Part shown: in pieces, positions 1 through 5,160 of the stretch | Layout of the letters: every line of letters starts with the position of its first letter | Position numbering within the stretch: the stretch's first letter is position 1 | Source: Gracilibacteraceae bacterium | GTDB lineage: Bacteria > Bacillota > Desulfitobacteriia > Desulfitobacteriales > Syntrophobotulaceae | Length of the DNA: 8,114 nt | Direction of reading: 5' to 3' | Assembly (NCBI GenBank): GCA_031263945.1 | Contig: JAISEW010000165.1 | Span: 1 to 8,114 of the forward strand | The notes under the pieces: generated by a model | The model's database searches: none | The model's input: only the letters and a program-made list of their open reading frames with translations | Told to the model about the DNA's origin: nothing | Program-made: the position numbers and the translations under genes

Positions 1-157
1 CGCTGCTCACTCTGCTCAAATGAGTTCGCTCCCCACCTTGACGACTATCTCCTACAACCGATCCAAAAGACATTCAGGGATGCTTGGGCGGCATGATTAT
101 ACCATGCCTGTCTACCCCCAAAATATAGTCACACCCTTGTTCAATTTATGCCCCCGA
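1..157. other. Window edge without a recognisable gene
   Basis: No reading frame here looks like a known protein. Plus-strand frame 1 is open from the window edge to a TGA at 94-96 (ending ...FRDAWAA), so it could be the last 31 residues of a gene cut by the edge, but 31 residues are too few to judge. A 60-codon plus-strand frame starting at 20 runs into the antisense of the anti-sigma gene, has no ribosome binding site and is probably spurious. On the minus strand this stretch lies directly downstream of the anti-sigma stop codon. No T-tailed hairpin that could end that operon was found. Confidence 0.4.
90..108 (-). promoter_or_regulatory. Palindrome with extended -10 motif, leftward
   Basis: A perfect 6-bp inverted repeat, GGCATG (90-95) and CATGCC (103-108), encloses a 7-nt centre. 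Read on the minus strand, the centre carries TATAAT (101-96) preceded by TGG (104-102), which matches an extended -10 element. No good -35 box lies 16-18 bp upstream, so the site would rely on the extended -10. If real, it would drive a gene beyond the left edge, with the symmetric arms acting as an operator. It could equally be chance or a small hairpin. No T-run follows, so it is not a classical terminator. Confidence 0.3.
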
Positions 158-490
158 TCAATAAGGGTTGGGAAAAGCGCGTATATCCATAAACAGGTAT
201 AAAACGAGAGCAATTGCCGCGATTGCCGCGATGGTGAGCAAAACACCTTTCAGCAACGACTTATTCATCCCTTTTTTCCATCTCCGGGACAGATTTTTCA
301 CCGCTTCGGCTTCATCCAGATTTTGCTCCGTTCTGTCAAGCGGCAGCGGTTTTTGCATGGCCCGCAGTTCGGCTTGGCATTTGTCACAACCCAAAAGATG
401 GTCTTCGACCGCCGCCTTGCTGTCGTTACTGCAAACGCCGTCAAGATACAGGGGCAGCAGATCTTTTATTATCTCGCATGACATTTTCAT
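158..490 (-). CDS. Zinc-finger (zf-HC2) anti-sigma factor, possibly truncated
   Basis: This 110-residue membrane protein probably holds the ECF sigma factor encoded just upstream. The N-terminus carries the anti-sigma zinc-finger pattern: Cys5, then His31-x3-Cys35-x2-Cys38, with the motif DLLPLYLDG at about 10-18 that is typical of zf-HC2 proteins. A charged linker (about 50-78) leads to one membrane helix at about 79-101, placing the zinc finger in the cytoplasm. The start ATG overlaps the sigma stop in an ATGA arrangement, so the two are translationally coupled; a second in-frame ATG two codons on is an alternative. The protein ends only about nine residues after the helix (RAFPNPY). From memory, many relatives have a similar Pro-Val-Pro-like segment at this point and then continue into a long extracytoplasmic sensor domain, so this copy may be cut short. 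The pairing is confident; truncation is inference. Confidence 0.85.
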   Translation of the reverse strand: MKMSCEIIKDLLPLYLDGVCSNDSKAAVEDHLLGCDKCQAELRAMQKPLPLDRTEQNLDEAEAVKNLSRRWKKGMNKSLLKGVLLTIAAIAAIALVLYLFMDIRAFPNPY

Positions 491-960
491 TCCATCTCCT
501 CCTGCAATTGCTTTTTCGCCCGATAAAAAATCAGCCTCGCCCAGCTGCCGGTTTTCCCGAATAACGCGCCGATCCGCGCAAATGGCAGTTCCCCGAAAAC
601 CCGCAAAGCGAAAACTTCCTTGTATGGCTCGCTTAGATCATGAAGCAGGATGTGCAGCCGTTTCGCCGCGTCCCTGTCCAGAAAATCCGCTTCTATGTCC
701 GCCGCCGGCAAGTCCGTATCGCCGCTGGAAACATATCGCTTTCGTTTTTGGCAGTGAGAAAAATAAGTGTTTTTCGCGATCTGGCAAAGCCATACATAGA
801 GCTTGCACGCGCCGGTAAACCGGTCAATGCTCCGCATGGCCTTAAAAAATGTTTCCTGCGTGATTTCTTCCGCGGTCGCCTCGTCCCGGCAAAGAGACAA
901 GGCGTATTTATATACGCCGGAAAAATGTTCGCTGTATATTTGCTCAAAGTCCAGCGCCAC
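487..960 (-). CDS. ECF-type RNA polymerase sigma factor
   Basis: This 157-residue sigma-70 family protein has the two-domain build of ECF factors, which direct RNA polymerase to a small stress or envelope regulon. Region 2 covers about residues 8-75, including the DEATAEEITQETFFKAM segment that binds the polymerase clamp and the -10 element, followed by the LYVWLCQIAKNTYF segment. Region 4 covers about 105-155, with LSEPYKEVFALRVF and a helix-turn-helix ending in FYRAKKQL that reads the -35 element. Regions 1.1 and 3 are absent, as expected. The start is GTG at 960, chosen because GGAG lies 7 nt upstream and the nearby ATG codons are out of frame. It overlaps the anti-sigma gene by 4 nt. A matching ECF promoter upstream suggests autoregulation. 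The target regulon cannot be read from this window. Confidence 0.92.
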   Translation of the reverse strand: MALDFEQIYSEHFSGVYKYALSLCRDEATAEEITQETFFKAMRSIDRFTGACKLYVWLCQIAKNTYFSHCQKRKRYVSSGDTDLPAADIEADFLDRDAAKRLHILLHDLSEPYKEVFALRVFGELPFARIGALFGKTGSWARLIFYRAKKQLQEEME

Positions 961-985
961 CCCATCATCTCCGTTCTGTATATAA

Positions 986-1020
986 GACTCGGCTGCAGCA
1001 AAAACGTTTCAAAAGTTTCA
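986..1020 (-). promoter_or_regulatory. Probable autoregulated ECF promoter of the sigma operon
   Basis: Read leftward, TGAAAC (1011-1006) is followed by exactly 16 nt and AGTC (989-986). This resembles the Bacillus SigW/SigM type of promoter (TGAAAC-N16-CGTC/CGTA). A second TGAAAC lies 9 bp further upstream (1020-1015), so the -35 box is tandemly repeated. The predicted transcription start near 980 leaves a leader of about 20 nt before the GTG. No sigma-A pair with proper spacing fits as well, which supports transcription by the encoded ECF factor itself. Confidence 0.55.
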
Positions 1021-1074
1021 AATTTTTTCTTCAGGCGTTTTTGCTTGTCTCCTTGATTTTTCCAGTCAACTGCG

Positions 1075-1084
1075 TCTCGCGAGA
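1075..1084. repeat. Perfect 10-bp palindrome between divergent promoters
   Basis: TCTCGCGAGA is self-complementary and lies between the leftward ECF promoter and the rightward HAD promoter, about 15 bp upstream of the HAD -35 box. It could be a regulator binding site acting on either side. A 10-bp palindrome can arise by chance, so support is weak. Confidence 0.25.
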
Positions 1085-1098
1085 GAAAACACCCGATA

Positions 1099-1127
1099 TT
1101 GTTTTTTGCCCTTGGGAGTGCTACAAT
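1099..1127 (+). promoter_or_regulatory. Sigma-A promoter of the HAD phosphatase gene
   Basis: TTGTTT (1099-1104), a 17-nt spacer and TACAAT (1122-1127) form a good housekeeping promoter, strengthened by an extended -10 TG at 1119-1120. The predicted transcription start is about 1134, giving a leader of about 55 nt that begins just ahead of the palindrome at 1137-1159. Confidence 0.65.
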
Positions 1128-1136
1128 AACACGGGC

Positions 1137-1159
1137 AGGGGTTCAAAATTTGAACCCCT
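1137..1159. promoter_or_regulatory. Perfect 23-bp palindrome, likely operator at the transcription start
   Basis: Two 11-bp arms, AGGGGTTCAAA (1137-1147) and TTTGAACCCCT (1149-1159), are exact inverted repeats around one central A. They lie at about +4 to +26 relative to the predicted start, the classic place for a repressor to block the HAD promoter. The symmetric TTCAAA/TTTGAA core is the kind of site bound by dimeric winged-helix repressors such as the MarR family, but no such regulator gene is in the window. As RNA it would form a stem with almost no loop and no following T-run, so a terminator is less likely. Confidence 0.6.
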
Positions 1160-1189
1160 ATGACTTAAAGAAGCAGGAGCGCTGATAAA

Positions 1190-1906
1190 ATGAACACGGT
1201 TTTATTTGATTTGGACGGGACCCTTTTGCCGATGGATCAGGATCATTATATCGAGGCTTACCTGAACATGCTCGGGGAGCATTTTGCCGCGGATTACGAC
1301 CCGGAGGCCCTGCGGGAAGCCATCCTGCGCGGCACGGGCGCCATGATACAAAACGACGGCAGCCGCACAAACGAAACCTGTTTCTGGCAGGTTTTGTCCG
1401 CCGCGCTCGGCGCGGGGGTGAGCGGCCGCAAAGCGGATTTCGACGCTTTTTACCGCGAGCGGTATAATGACCTCCGCTCCGCGGCCGGGTTCACGCCTCT
1501 GGCGGCGGAAACGGTCAAAGCGCTGAAGGAAAAGGGCTACAGCCTGATCCTCGCCTCTAACCCTCTGTACCCGGAAATAGCGACCAGGGCGCGCATGCGC
1601 TGGGCCGGCCTCCGGGAGGAGGATTTTCTTTTGGTCACGGCCTACGAAAAATTCAGCTATTGCAAACCCAATATCTTGTATTACAGGGAAATACTGGCGA
1701 TATGCGGACGCGAGCCGCGGGATTGCCTGATGGTGGGCAACGATGTGGACGAAGATCTCTGCGCCGCGGAGATCGGCCTGGAAACCTGGCTTTTGACGGA
1801 TTGGCTGATCAACCGGCAAAACCGGGACATCAGCTCTCACCGCCGCAGCACCATGGCGGAATTTCGGACTCAGGTCAATTCTTGGAAAAAAGTCACAGAC
1901 TCGTGA
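1190..1906 (+). CDS. HAD-family hydrolase (phosphatase, C1 cap)
   Basis: This 238-residue cytoplasmic protein has all four motifs of the haloacid dehalogenase superfamily. Motif I is FDLDGTL, with Asp7 as the nucleophile and Asp9 as the acid/base. Motif II is Ser123 in LASNP, motif III is Lys159 in CKPN, and motif IV is GNDVDED with Asp185 and Asp187 for Mg2+. The mostly helical stretch between motifs I and II (about 15-110) is a C1-type cap, as in phosphoglycolate phosphatase-like enzymes, so a small phosphorylated metabolite is the expected substrate. Which one cannot be told. The ATG follows AGCAGGAG by about 10 nt. The gene has its own promoter with a palindromic operator candidate. It appears monocistronic, since a separate promoter motif precedes the next gene, although no clear terminator lies between them. 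Confidence 0.9.
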   Translation: MNTVLFDLDGTLLPMDQDHYIEAYLNMLGEHFAADYDPEALREAILRGTGAMIQNDGSRTNETCFWQVLSAALGAGVSGRKADFDAFYRERYNDLRSAAGFTPLAAETVKALKEKGYSLILASNPLYPEIATRARMRWAGLREEDFLLVTAYEKFSYCKPNILYYREILAICGREPRDCLMVGNDVDEDLCAAEIGLETWLLTDWLINRQNRDISSHRRSTMAEFRTQVNSWKKVTDS

Positions 1907-1927
1907 CAAAATTTACGGTTTTTTTAA

Positions 1928-1954
1928 TTGCTTCATATTGTAATTTGTGATAAT
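1928..1954 (+). promoter_or_regulatory. Possible promoter of the V4R gene
   Basis: An extended -10 element, TGTGATAAT (TG at 1946-1947, GATAAT at 1949-1954), sits in a very AT-rich stretch between the HAD and V4R genes. The best -35, TTGCTT at 1928-1933, has a short 15-nt spacer, so the promoter probably relies on the extended -10. The predicted start near 1961 leaves a leader of about 36 nt with AGGGAGG ahead of the ATG. Confidence 0.45.
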
Positions 1955-1996
1955 GTATATGCAAGCAACGCACTCGGATTTAAGGGAGGTTTTCGT

Positions 1997-2536
1997 ATGG
2001 AATTCGACAATGTATTTTCAATTCCCAAGCACAGCCATTTTTCTTGGGAACAATTGGGCGATATAAAGGAGGGGCGCGGGGATCTGGGGGAAGAAATGCC
2101 CGTACTCGTCTACCGTCTCATGCAGTACACGATGCTGGACGTCCTGGGGCATGTCTACGGGGAAGACGTGGCGAACGAGCATTTTCGCGCCGCCGGTCAT
2201 CTGGCCGGTACGGAGTTTTCCAAAAACGTGCTGGATCTGGAGGTCGATTTTGACGCTTTTGTCGCCAATTTGCAGAAATCGCTGATGGACCTGAAGATCG
2301 GCATCCTGCGCATGGAGGCTTTTGACCCGGAAACGGGGAACGTGGTGTTGACCGTGGGGCAGGATCTGGACTGCAGCGGTCTGCCCATCACGAACGAAAA
2401 CGTTTGCAATTACGACGAGGGCTTTATCGCCGGCATCCTGGAAGCGTACACCGGCAAGAAGTACGATGTGCGCGAAGTGGATTGCTGGGCGAACGGCGAT
2501 CGCGTCTGCCGTTTTAACGGGCGGGCCATTTCGTGA
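1997..2536 (+). CDS. V4R (4-vinyl reductase-type) ligand-binding domain protein
   Basis: This 179-residue soluble protein looks like a single V4R domain, a fold predicted to bind small molecules and often placed before signalling outputs. The clearest mark is the C-terminal segment VREVDCWANGDRVCRF (about 158-173), with Cys163 and Cys171 in the family's E-x-x-C-x-x-x-G-D-x-x-C arrangement. Cys126 and Cys137 lie just before the GFIAGIL helix and could add to a metal or ligand site. The start at 1997 was chosen because AGGGAGG lies 8 nt upstream; an upstream ATG at 1928 lies in the promoter region. The stop falls at 2534-2536, inside the open frame that encodes the downstream GGDEF protein one base over. 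From family knowledge V4R domains may be fused to such modules, so this may be the sensor half of a split protein. It probably senses a ligand for the cyclase. Confidence 0.82.
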   Translation: MEFDNVFSIPKHSHFSWEQLGDIKEGRGDLGEEMPVLVYRLMQYTMLDVLGHVYGEDVANEHFRAAGHLAGTEFSKNVLDLEVDFDAFVANLQKSLMDLKIGILRMEAFDPETGNVVLTVGQDLDCSGLPITNENVCNYDEGFIAGILEAYTGKKYDVREVDCWANGDRVCRFNGRAIS

Positions 2537-3911
2537 GGCGGCGCCTTATATAGCGTATACAGAAAGTAGGCGAGAAGTCATAGCGGATCCCGCGGCGGAA
2601 CTTTTATTTCAATACTTGCGTGATGTGCTGTATAATCCCGCGGACGCCAAGCTGGACGCGGAAAAACTACCGGAAGATTTCCAGATGCTGGGAAAAGGGC
2701 TGCAGTATTTTGTAGCCAGCGTGCAGGAGGTGCGAGCTTTAGCCAAAGCCCTGGCGAGCGGGGATTTGAACGCCGCGCTCCCTTCCTCCGGCAACGAGCT
2801 GGCCGCTCCCCTCAAATCTTTGCACGCTTCCCTGCGGCATCTGACCTGGCAAACATATCAGGTGGCGAGAGGCGACTACAAACAGCGCGTCAATTTTATG
2901 GGCGAATTCGCCGTCTCCTTCAACATGATGGTCGAGCAGCTGCAGGAAAACCGCGTCGCCCTCATCAACGAAATTGAGAAAAGCGACCGCAAAGCGCTGG
3001 AGCTGGAACAGAGCAACAGCCTTTTTGCCGCCATCACGGCGGAGATATCACAGTGGATCATCGTCATCGACCGCAACACCTTTGAGTGGCTTTTTTCCAA
3101 TCATACACCGGAGATCATGCTGACGCGCGAGCAGTTTCAGTCGCAGCTGGAAAAATGGCTCGTGCATTATGTGCGCCGTTTTAACGACGAGGAAAGCGCG
3201 GAGCAAACCGGGCTCCCTCAGCCCGCGGCGAGAAAAGAGAGCATGTCCGTGGAAATGGAATTGATCCATGAAAGCGAGGTGCAGTATTTCGGCGTGCGCA
3301 TCTACCCCCTGCAATGGCAGGACAGGCGGGCGCTGGCCTGTGTGCTTTCCGACATCAGCGACGAGAAAAAACATATGCTGGAATTGGAAGATTACGCTTT
3401 CCGCGATCCGCTGACCAAAAAATTCAGCCGGCATTACGGCATGAAAACCTTGCATGAAATGCTGGCGGCGGGCAAGTCGTTCGCGCTTTGTTTTGTCGAT
3501 CTGGACAATCTCAAATATGTGAACGACGTGTTCCTGCATGTGGAAGGGGACGCCTATATAATGCGCATCGTCAAGACTCTGGACGAATTCGCTCCCGACG
3601 CCGTCATCTGCCGTTTGGGCGGCGACGAGTTCATGCTGATCGCCGAGGGCTGGTCCATGGAAGCGGCGGAAGCCCGGCTGGAAGAATTGCGCGACGCGCT
3701 GCAGCAGGATCACAACACGCCGGAGGCTAAATACAGCCACAGTTTCAGTTACGGCGTCGTCGAGAGCGGCGGGACGGAAGACCTTCCCGCCAGCGAATTG
3801 CTGACCCTCGCCGACGAAAAAATGTACGCCTATAAACGCGCGCATAAAGTGCAGCGCGGGGCGCCGCCGGGCGCGGCCCCGGCGGCAGCGGAACATAGCT
3901 TAGGGAAATAA
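2466..3911 (+). CDS. PAS-GGDEF diguanylate cyclase, start uncertain
   Basis: This cytoplasmic enzyme should make cyclic di-GMP from two GTP. Numbered from the ATG at 2466, a segment at about 45-80 is followed by a HAMP-like helical region (about 90-165, ALASGDLNAALPSSGNELA through GDYKQRVNFMGEF), a PAS-like domain (about 180-300) and a C-terminal GGDEF domain (about 310-465). The active site RLGGDEF is intact at 385-389, and the metal-binding FVDLD lies near 345. Oddities: the usual GH-x-x-GD reads LHVEGD, the DPLTGLxNR element reads DPLTKKFSR, and no RxxD inhibitory site stands before GGDEF, so product inhibition may be absent. The ATG at 2466 lies inside the V4R gene without a Shine-Dalgarno site, and the first 24 or so residues are out-of-frame V4R codons. 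After the V4R stop, only rare start codons precede the first domain. A +1 frameshift from V4R, or a non-standard start, is likely. No membrane segment is seen. Confidence 0.85.
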   Translation: MCAKWIAGRTAIASAVLTGGPFREAAPYIAYTESRREVIADPAAELLFQYLRDVLYNPADAKLDAEKLPEDFQMLGKGLQYFVASVQEVRALAKALASGDLNAALPSSGNELAAPLKSLHASLRHLTWQTYQVARGDYKQRVNFMGEFAVSFNMMVEQLQENRVALINEIEKSDRKALELEQSNSLFAAITAEISQWIIVIDRNTFEWLFSNHTPEIMLTREQFQSQLEKWLVHYVRRFNDEESAEQTGLPQPAARKESMSVEMELIHESEVQYFGVRIYPLQWQDRRALACVLSDISDEKKHMLELEDYAFRDPLTKKFSRHYGMKTLHEMLAAGKSFALCFVDLDNLKYVNDVFLHVEGDAYIMRIVKTLDEFAPDAVICRLGGDEFMLIAEGWSMEAAEARLEELRDALQQDHNTPEAKYSHSFSYGVVESGGTEDLPASELLTLADEKMYAYKRAHKVQRGAPPGAAPAAAEHSLGK

Positions 3912-4025
3912 GTCACATAAGTCAGAAAGTCGCAACACTGAGACGTTTTTCCTCGCCGTCAGACCCCCCAACTCTCTGAATTGTAATCGTTTGCGAGGCG
4001 TTTGAAAAAAATTTCAGAATAAGGA
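3912..4025. other. Intergenic stretch after the GGDEF gene
   Basis: Three AAGTC copies begin at 3910, 3919 and 3927, close to one helical turn apart, starting at the GGDEF stop codon. A weak hairpin (GACG at about 3942 with CGTC at about 3957, loop of about 11 nt) lies next to a short T-run, but the T-run is in the loop, so it is not a convincing terminator. The last 35 nt are A-rich and lie directly upstream of the next promoter, where they could act as an UP element. No gene is seen. Confidence 0.4.
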
Positions 4026-4054
4026 TTGCATTTTCTCCCGTCCGTTGATATAAT
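4026..4054 (+). promoter_or_regulatory. Strong sigma-A promoter of the lipoprotein gene
   Basis: TTGCAT (4026-4031), a 17-nt spacer and a perfect TATAAT (4049-4054) form a near-consensus housekeeping promoter. An A-rich tract (about 4002-4022) precedes it. The predicted transcription start is about 4061, giving a leader of about 65 nt that ends in the GAGGAAGG ribosome binding site at 4111-4118. Confidence 0.75.
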
Positions 4055-4126
4055 AAGAAAAGTCTCAAACTGAATTAAATGCCCCGCCTGTTCCTGAAAT
4101 GAGAGACCACGAGGAAGGTGATGTAC

Positions 4127-5128
4127 ATGAAAAACAAAAAAACGCTGACGGCCGCCTTATGCGCCGCTTTACTCCTGCTGCTCTTGCCGGCCTGCGGCGG
4201 CGTCCCGGCCGAACCGCAGCAGGCCGCGGCCCCGCCGGAAGCGGAAACCACGGCGGAATGGCCTTTAACGCCGATCGTGGTGGAGGAGGAATCCGTGCCG
4301 CTGGCCTGGGGCGTGGCGAACGTCAAGACCCCGACCGCGCCGGGAACCCTGGCCTACGATAACAACAAAGCCCGGATCGACGCCTCCAACGCTTCGGAAG
4401 GCTACGTCATGATCAGCTACAAAGGCAGCGTCCCCAAAATTAAAGTGCAGATCACAAAAAACGGCAGCGCCACGACTTACACCTATAATCTGAATTCAGC
4501 CGGAACGGCGGAAGTTTACCCGTTCACGGAAGGCAACGGCGTTTACACGGTCAAAGTGCTGGAAAACGTCAGCGGCACGAGTTATGCCCTCGCTCTTTCG
4601 CAGGAACTGGACGTAAACCTCGCGAACCAATTTTTACCTTTTCTCTATCCGAACCAATATGTGAACTTCAACGCCGGCTCCCAGGCCGTGATCAAGGCGG
4701 CGGAACTCTCGGCCGGCGCGGCCAGCGACTTGGACGTCATCAAGAATGTCTACGAATATGTTATCGCTCACGTCACTTACGATCACGAAAAAGCGGCCAC
4801 CGTCCAATCGGGCTATCTGCCGGTCGTGGATACGACGCTCGCCACCGGCAAGGGCATCTGTTTTGACTACGCGGCGCTGATGAGCGCGATGCTGCGTTCG
4901 CAGGGCGTCCCCACCAAACTGACGGTCGGCTATGTCTCCGGCGGCATCTATCACGCCTGGGTCAGCACCTATGTGCAAAACGTCGGCTGGGTCAACAGCA
5001 TGATCTATTTCGACGGCGTCAATTGGAAACTCATGGACCCGACTTTTGCCGCCAACGCGGACAACAGCAAGGCGATCAACGAATTCATCGGTAAAGGCAC
5101 TAATTACTCCGAGAAATACGCTTATTGA
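4127..5128 (+). CDS. Secreted lipoprotein with transglutaminase-like domain
   Basis: This 333-residue protein starts with a lipoprotein signal peptide: KNKK, a Leu/Ala-rich core, then the lipobox L-P-A-Cys23, so it should be lipid-anchored outside the cell membrane. A Pro/Ala/Glu-rich linker follows, then a probable beta-rich domain (about 80-165) and a C-terminal transglutaminase/protease-like domain (about 190-325). The catalytic triad is visible: Cys245 in GKGICFDYAALM, His276 in YHAWVSTY and Asp304 in WKLMDPTF. Such domains act as cysteine proteases, transglutaminases or peptide-modifying enzymes; the substrate here is unknown, with cell-wall or surface proteins plausible. The ATG at 4127 was preferred over GTG 4118 and ATG 4121 because it lies 8 nt after AGGAAGG. 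It ends where the -35 box of the pilus-like operon begins, so read-through into that operon is likely. A direct role in pilus processing is only a guess. Confidence 0.88.
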   Translation: MKNKKTLTAALCAALLLLLLPACGGVPAEPQQAAAPPEAETTAEWPLTPIVVEEESVPLAWGVANVKTPTAPGTLAYDNNKARIDASNASEGYVMISYKGSVPKIKVQITKNGSATTYTYNLNSAGTAEVYPFTEGNGVYTVKVLENVSGTSYALALSQELDVNLANQFLPFLYPNQYVNFNAGSQAVIKAAELSAGAASDLDVIKNVYEYVIAHVTYDHEKAATVQSGYLPVVDTTLATGKGICFDYAALMSAMLRSQGVPTKLTVGYVSGGIYHAWVSTYVQNVGWVNSMIYFDGVNWKLMDPTFAANADNSKAINEFIGKGTNYSEKYAY

Positions 5129-5153
5129 CAGACCCGGGGCTTTGTGGCATAAT
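5125..5153 (+). promoter_or_regulatory. Consensus-like promoter overlapping the lipoprotein stop codon
   Basis: A perfect TTGACA (5125-5130), a 17-nt spacer and CATAAT (5148-5153) form a strong sigma-A promoter. The -35 box includes the TGA stop of the lipoprotein gene (5126-5128). Transcription should start at about 5160, on or next to the ATG at 5161, so the message would have almost no leader. The ATG at 5152 lies inside the -10 box and could not be used on this transcript. Confidence 0.6.
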
Positions 5154-5160
5154 GAGCGGT

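Noticed and set aside
20..202. 60-codon plus-strand frame at the left edge
   Set aside because: It has no ribosome site, overlaps the anti-sigma gene in antisense, and the translation resembles no family I know.
168..818. 216-codon plus-strand frame antisense to the sigma/anti-sigma genes
   Set aside because: It is a mirror of two well-supported minus-strand genes; its composition is Arg/Ser/Pro-rich with no domain pattern.
1892..1907. Hairpin GTCAC/GTGAC at the end of the HAD gene as a terminator
   Set aside because: The stem is only 5 bp and the T-run begins more than 10 nt later, so it does not fit an intrinsic terminator.
3048..3896. 282-codon minus-strand frame opposite the GGDEF gene
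   Set aside because: It is antisense to a clear PAS-GGDEF coding region; its His/Arg/Phe-rich translation is typical of a shadow frame in GC-rich DNA.
4079..4102. Seven-codon ORF (MPRLFLK) in the lipoprotein leader
   Set aside because: It has no ribosome binding site and such short frames are expected by chance; no attenuator hairpins accompany it.
5125..5160. TTG at 5125 as start of the GspF-like protein
   Set aside because: The TTG is part of a perfect -35 box, no ribosome site precedes it, and the added residues are not part of the T2SF fold.
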